Notes under the pieces: generated by a model
Database searches by the model: none
Told to the model about the DNA's origin: nothing
Seen by the model: the letters and a program-made list of their open reading frames with translations, nothing else
Assembly (NCBI RefSeq): GCF_037440165.1
Contig: NZ_JBBIUQ010000008.1
Location: 1 to 64,000, forward strand
DNA length: 64,000 nt
Source: Ignavibacterium sp037440165
GTDB lineage: Bacteria > Bacteroidota > Ignavibacteria > Ignavibacteriales > Ignavibacteriaceae
Direction of reading: 5' to 3'
Shown: positions 60,031 to 64,000 of the stretch, in pieces
Position numbering within the stretch: position 1 is the stretch's first letter
Layout of the letters: every line of letters starts with the position of its first letter
Made by a program: the position numbers and the translations under genes

Positions 60031-60540
60031 TTATTTATATTTTCTAAGGAATTCGATTCTATCTTTCAACTGACTAACTGGGGTCAGAAGTTTATCTTTT
60101 CCATAAATAGCATCTTCTCGATTAGTGAAAGCAAGCTCATAATCTTTACTCATAACAATTGCTTCTTCGGGACAGACTTCTTCACATAATCCGCAGAATA
60201 TACATCTGAGCATATTTATTTCGAACTTCTCGGGATATCTCTCTTTCTCTCTTTGAGTTTCAGCAGCCTGAACTTCAATAGCTAATGCCGGGCATACTCT
60301 CGAACACAATCCGCAAGCAACACATCTTTCTTCACCAGTTTCTTCCAAGACTAATACTGGCCGCCCTCTATACGACGGAGGTGGAATAAACTTTTCTTCA
60401 GGATATTCCATTGTGAACTTTGGTCTGACCATATTCTTAAATGTGAGGGCAAGACCTTTAGCAATTTCCGGAATATAAATTTTTTGCCATAAGGTTAAAT
60501 CTTTTTTACGTTTCTTTAATGTATTGGAGGTCTGAGCCAT
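60031..60540 (-). CDS. nuoI: NADH-quinone oxidoreductase subunit I
   Basis: NuoI carries iron-sulfur clusters N6a and N6b that pass electrons towards quinone in complex I. The 169-residue protein has two 4Fe-4S motifs: C73, C76, C79 with C83, and C113, C116, C119 with C123, in CVACGLCSRVCP and CIFCGLCEEVCP. The N-terminal helix docks to the membrane arm. It starts 20 bases after nuoH. Confidence 0.97.
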   Translation of the reverse strand: MAQTSNTLKKRKKDLTLWQKIYIPEIAKGLALTFKNMVRPKFTMEYPEEKFIPPPSYRGRPVLVLEETGEERCVACGLCSRVCPALAIEVQAAETQREKERYPEKFEINMLRCIFCGLCEEVCPEEAIVMSKDYELAFTNREDAIYGKDKLLTPVSQLKDRIEFLRKYK

Positions 60541-60560
60541 CTTTACTCCGTTAAATTCAT

Positions 60561-61586
60561 TTAATTAAAAATCATAATTATTGCAGCAACCCAAATGATG
60601 TTTATTAGCGAAAGCGGAAACATAACTTTCCAGCCAAGGTTCATCAATTGATCATATCTGAAACGAGGAATACTCCATCTTACCCAAATGAAAAAGAAAA
60701 GCATTGCACCCATCTTAACAAAGAATGAAGCTATTTGCGCAACGGTTAACCAGACACCTGATAAACCAAGACTTTGTTCGAAAGGTAAATGCCATCCACC
60801 AAGATATAATGTTACAATCATCGCTGATGCTATAATCATATTTGCATATTCAGCCAGAAAGAATCCAGCAAACTTCATTGAACTATATTCAGTATGAAAA
60901 CCACCAACAAGTTCAGGTTCAGCTTCAGGTAAATCAAATGGCAAGCGATTGGTTTCTGCAAAAGCTGAAACAACAAAAGTTATAAAACCGATCGGCTGAA
61001 TAATAGCATTCCATAAATGTGCCTGAGAATTTACTATATCAATCGGTCTTAAAGATTCCGATAATAGAAGGACACCACCAATTGAGAAACCCATTGAAAT
61101 TTCATAAGAAATCATTTGAGCTGATGACCTGATTCCACCGAGAAGTGAATATTTACTTCCTGAAGACCATCCAGCAAATGTTATTGCATAAACACCAAGT
61201 GAGGTTAATGCTAGAACATACAAAACTCCCATATTAACATCAGCTACAACAAGCGAAATATTATAACCAAAGATATTCACATCAGGTCCAATTGGTATAA
61301 CTGCATATGTAGTAAATGCAACGAACAGAGCAATCATCGGGGCAATAGCGTGCACAATTCTGTTAGCTTTTTCAGGAACAATATCTTCTTTGAGTAATAA
61401 TTTAAATACATCTGCAAAAGGTTGTAGTATTCCCTGCCAACCTACTCTGTTTGGACCAATTCTGTTTTGAGCCCAAGCTGCAATCTTGCGTTCGAAATAA
61501 ACAAGGTATGCAACTGTAATTAAAGTGATACCTAATACCAGAACAATTTTTATAAGAGAAATAATTAAAATTTCGGTAATACTCAT
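60561..61586 (-). CDS. nuoH: NADH-quinone oxidoreductase subunit H
   Basis: NuoH forms the quinone chamber at the joint of the complex I arms. The 341-residue membrane protein has about eight to nine helices, with ERKIAAWAQNRIGPNRVGWQGILQPFADVFKLL near the start and AFAETNRLPFDLPEAEPELVGGFHTEYSS in the middle, the latter including the charged loop typical of the family. It lies between nuoG and nuoI. Confidence 0.97.
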   Translation of the reverse strand: MSITEILIISLIKIVLVLGITLITVAYLVYFERKIAAWAQNRIGPNRVGWQGILQPFADVFKLLLKEDIVPEKANRIVHAIAPMIALFVAFTTYAVIPIGPDVNIFGYNISLVVADVNMGVLYVLALTSLGVYAITFAGWSSGSKYSLLGGIRSSAQMISYEISMGFSIGGVLLLSESLRPIDIVNSQAHLWNAIIQPIGFITFVVSAFAETNRLPFDLPEAEPELVGGFHTEYSSMKFAGFFLAEYANMIIASAMIVTLYLGGWHLPFEQSLGLSGVWLTVAQIASFFVKMGAMLFFFIWVRWSIPRFRYDQLMNLGWKVMFPLSLINIIWVAAIIMIFN

Positions 61587-61601
61587 TTCAAACTCCGCAA
61601 T

Positions 61602-63278
61602 TTAAACTACATTTACTTTTTCAATTTTCAATTGAGTTCCAAGATCTCCAATTACATCATAATCAAGTCCATTAAATTCAAGAAGTGATGAGGACATCTC
61701 ATTAAATACATCTTCAGCCATTTGATATTTCATCTTGTATCCTAAAACATTAGCTAATGATGATAAAATCTTCCAGGTTGATCTCGCATCAAAGTGTTTA
61801 CCCTGAGCCCAGCGATCGAATTTTGTCCCGAATTTATCCAGTCTTGAAAGTGCCATGCCTTCCAAAGCTCTGTCTATTTCAACTGTAGCCACTGCAGGTC
61901 TTATTCGCTGCATTCTTCCCTGAAAGTTTACAAATGTTCCATTCTTTTCAGCGTAAGTTGCTGCAGGAAAAACTATATCAGCAAAGTTTGTTGATTGATT
62001 AAAGTTAGTTGCATTAACTATAAAGACTTCAAGTTTTGCTAAATAGTTTTCTAATTCGGGATCAACTGATAAAATATCATCTTCAATCAAATACAGAGCT
62101 TTAATTTTTCCAGCTTTAATTGATTTGATTATTCCATCGATGTTTAATCCATTTTTCTGTGGTTTTACTCCTACTAATTCAGCTCCTAAAGAATTTGGTG
62201 TGATGTCTTCTCTTCTTAAAATTTCATCAGCAAAACTATAATCAGTGTGACGAATAAAATCAATATTATTTGTTCCTAAAACACTTCGTGCAAACTTGGA
62301 AACAATAAAATTATCTTCGCAGGTTGCATAAGGTGATCCGATTACTGCAATCTGATCTTTACTTATTGATTTTAGTCTTGATGCTGCTTCAGCGAATGCT
62401 TCATCCCATCCAACTCTTACAAGCCTTCCTTCTTTTCTGATGTGAGGTGAATCTACTCTAGTTTGTGAGTTAACAAATTTGAAAGTGTTTAATCTTCCGT
62501 GATCACACATCCAGTAACTGTTAACATCTTCATTGTGTCGTGGAGTTAATCTTAAAATTTCGTTGTTACGAACCCACATTTCGATATTGCAGCCACGAGC
62601 ACATCCAATGCAAACAGAGTTTGTATGAGACATATCCCAAACTCTTGCTTTAAATCTGAAATCAGCATTGGTTAAAGCGCCAACAGGACAAATATCAACA
62701 ACATTCATAGAATATGGATTGTCAAGTTCTTCACCGGGGAAGGTAGTGATAGTAACTCTATCACCTCGTTTGATGAATGTTAATTCGGAGTCTTTAGCAA
62801 TCTCATCACAAAAGCGAATACATCTTGAACAGGAAATACATCTTTCAGCATCGAACATTACGCGTGGACCAATTTTAACTCTTTTGTCTTTGTGAACTTT
62901 ATCTTCAACAAACCTGCTTTCTCCGATGCTATGCTGATATGCATAATCCTGAAGTTTACATTCACCTGCTTCATCACAAATTGGACAATCAAGCGGATGA
63001 TTGATTAATAAAAACTCCATCACAGCATTTCGGGCAGCTATTGCTTTTGATGATTCAGTATGAACAACCATTCCATCAGAAGCAACAGTTGCACAAGCAA
63101 TAACTAGTTTCGGCATTTTTTCAACTTCAACTAAACACATACGACAGTTGCCGGACACTGATAATTTAGGATGCCAGCAGAAATGCGGAATTTCTATTCC
63201 ATTATCTTTTGCGGCTTCGATTATAGTTTGACCTTGTTTGAATTCTATTTCTTTTCCATCAATAATTATTTTGGGCAT
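61602..63278 (-). CDS. nuoG: NADH-quinone oxidoreductase subunit G (short form)
   Basis: NuoG carries several iron-sulfur clusters in the peripheral arm of complex I. The ligands are intact: 2Fe-2S with C34, C45, C48, C62; N5 with H94, C98, C101, C107; N4 with C147, C150, C153, C197; and an N7-type site with C223, C226, C230, C258 in the CxxCxxxC-27-C spacing. N7 is kept only in some bacteria. The C-terminal molybdopterin-like domain is short: 558 residues in all, much less than the roughly 900 of E. coli NuoG, though the end is not obviously broken. It starts 14 bases after the M16 peptidase gene. Confidence 0.96.
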   Translation of the reverse strand: MPKIIIDGKEIEFKQGQTIIEAAKDNGIEIPHFCWHPKLSVSGNCRMCLVEVEKMPKLVIACATVASDGMVVHTESSKAIAARNAVMEFLLINHPLDCPICDEAGECKLQDYAYQHSIGESRFVEDKVHKDKRVKIGPRVMFDAERCISCSRCIRFCDEIAKDSELTFIKRGDRVTITTFPGEELDNPYSMNVVDICPVGALTNADFRFKARVWDMSHTNSVCIGCARGCNIEMWVRNNEILRLTPRHNEDVNSYWMCDHGRLNTFKFVNSQTRVDSPHIRKEGRLVRVGWDEAFAEAASRLKSISKDQIAVIGSPYATCEDNFIVSKFARSVLGTNNIDFIRHTDYSFADEILRREDITPNSLGAELVGVKPQKNGLNIDGIIKSIKAGKIKALYLIEDDILSVDPELENYLAKLEVFIVNATNFNQSTNFADIVFPAATYAEKNGTFVNFQGRMQRIRPAVATVEIDRALEGMALSRLDKFGTKFDRWAQGKHFDARSTWKILSSLANVLGYKMKYQMAEDVFNEMSSSLLEFNGLDYDVIGDLGTQLKIEKVNVV

Positions 63279-63292
63279 ATTTTACTCTTTAA

Positions 63293-64000
63293 TTATGCTG
63301 CTTTGTTAATTGATTTATTTTTTGAACCTAAAGTTATGGTAATTAATTCTTTTTCATTCAGAACTTCATTAGCTATCTGAATAATATCATCTTTAGTAAC
63401 AGATTCAATTTTCTGAATTGATTCTTCAACTGTTAAAACTTTTCCATAATGAAGTATTGAATTAGCTAATCTTATCATTCTGTTTGTTGTATTTTCAAGA
63501 CTGAGAATAGTATTCCCCTTTAAATATTCTTTAACTCTTTTAATCTCTTTATCCTTGAGCTTTCCATCAATGATATTTCTAAATTCTCTGAAGATAATAG
63601 TGTAAACTTTCTGCCAATGTTTTTCACTTGTTGAATAATAAACTCCAAATGCAGAAACATCTTTATAAGAATTTAAGAAAGAATTTATCTGATAAGTTAT
63701 TCCAAGTTTTTCTCTGACTGCCTGAAATAATCTTGAACTGCTTCCTTCTCCAAGTAAAGTTGTAAGAACCTTTAGTGCTGTTCTGCGTTCATCATTAAAT
63801 CCAAAAGAGGATTTACCAATTATTGTGTGAATCTGATTGGTATCTTTTTCTACGAAATAGTCTTCAGCAAAATTTTTAACATAAGATTTTCTTTTTTGGT
63901 TCGAATTTCCCGGTTTTAACGCAAGAGATTTTTGTGCAAGTTCTACAATTTTTTCGTGAGCAATGCAGCCTGAGGAAGCAATTAAAAGATTTTCGGCTCT
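63293..64000 (-). CDS. M16-family zinc peptidase, C-terminal part (cut by window edge)
   Basis: The minus-strand frame stays open from the right edge of the window to the stop, giving the last 235 residues of a larger protein. The strings FGFNDERRTALKVLTTLLGEGSSSRLFQAVREKLGITYQINS match the C-terminal M16 domain, where the SSRL and LGITY arginine and tyrosine bind substrate. The zinc HxxEH motif would be in the missing N-terminal half. M16 enzymes cut peptides in the periplasm or cytoplasm. It ends 14 bases before nuoG, where nuoF is usual, so it may be in the nuo operon. Confidence 0.88.
   Translation of the reverse strand, partial: RAENLLIASSGCIAHEKIVELAQKSLALKPGNSNQKRKSYVKNFAEDYFVEKDTNQIHTIIGKSSFGFNDERRTALKVLTTLLGEGSSSRLFQAVREKLGITYQINSFLNSYKDVSAFGVYYSTSEKHWQKVYTIIFREFRNIIDGKLKDKEIKRVKEYLKGNTILSLENTTNRMIRLANSILHYGKVLTVEESIQKIESVTKDDIIQIANEVLNEKELITITLGSKNKSINKAA

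Noticed and set aside
61602..63278. Frameshift or truncation of nuoG
   Set aside because: All cluster ligands are present and the frame continues normally to a stop 15 bases before nuoH. The short form is more likely natural.
1..64000. CRISPR array, insertion sequence, prophage or rRNA operon
   Set aside because: No regularly spaced repeats, transposase, integrase, phage gene or rRNA-like sequence was seen on either strand.

Overview
The window is AT-rich bacterial chromosome that most resembles the Ignavibacteria/Chlorobiota side of the Bacteroidota group. The evidence is convergent: a secreted glycoside hydrolase ends in a type IX secretion sorting domain; the primary sigma factor is the short form without region 1.1; the best promoters read TTG or TTTG, about 20 bases, then TAnnTTTG; and ribonucleotide reduction uses a B12-dependent class II enzyme. 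Unlike many Bacteroidetes, the translation genes carry clear GGAGG-type ribosome binding sites. No prophage, insertion sequence, CRISPR array or rRNA gene was seen.

Region 1 (1-26.5 kb) is mixed housekeeping and accessory DNA. It holds a tRNA-Thr with a broken partial copy beside it, a CNNM/CorC-type transporter-like protein, a DUF971 protein coupled to a SpoU RNA methyltransferase, a large secreted GH13 enzyme, YjbQ, ornithine aminotransferase, and a hybrid histidine kinase. These are followed by a PAP2 phosphatase, a DUF3298-like protein, a GNAT acetyltransferase, FabF, a DUF2141 protein, an ABC exporter with a LolA-like partner, and NrdJ. The end of the region is a minus-strand run of engB, a GAF/degenerate-GGDEF protein, deoB, a small unknown gene, a pseudo-PIN gene, rpoD and an NlpC/P60 lipoprotein.

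Region 2 (26.5-57.4 kb) is a 31-kb minus-strand supercluster for gene expression. In transcription order it is tRNA-Tyr, -Gly, -Thr, rpmG, tRNA-Trp, secE, nusG, rplKAJL, rpoBC, then a new promoter, rpsL, rpsG, fusA, tuf, and the S10, spc and alpha ribosomal operons ending at rplQ and a strong terminator. tRNA-Gln lies inside it between rplR and rpsE. The first part makes RNA polymerase, elongation control and stalk proteins; the second makes much of both ribosomal subunits, the elongation factors, SecY, methionine aminopeptidase, IF-1 and the RNA polymerase alpha subunit. Many of these genes start with TTG or GTG.

Region 3 (57.4-64 kb) holds a small lipoprotein gene divergent from the tRNA operon, comM, and a minus-strand respiratory segment of nuoG, nuoH and nuoI preceded by an M16 peptidase gene cut by the window edge.

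Most of the window is conserved and ordinary. The items most worth a second look are the tRNA-Gln embedded in the spc operon, the interrupted tRNA-Thr half-copy, the 75-base hairpin at 13972-14046, the run of non-ATG starts in translation genes, the pseudo-PIN gene pair, and short dispersed-type repeats, one of which lies inside the coding sequence of a sorting domain. I found no convincing wholly new multi-gene system.
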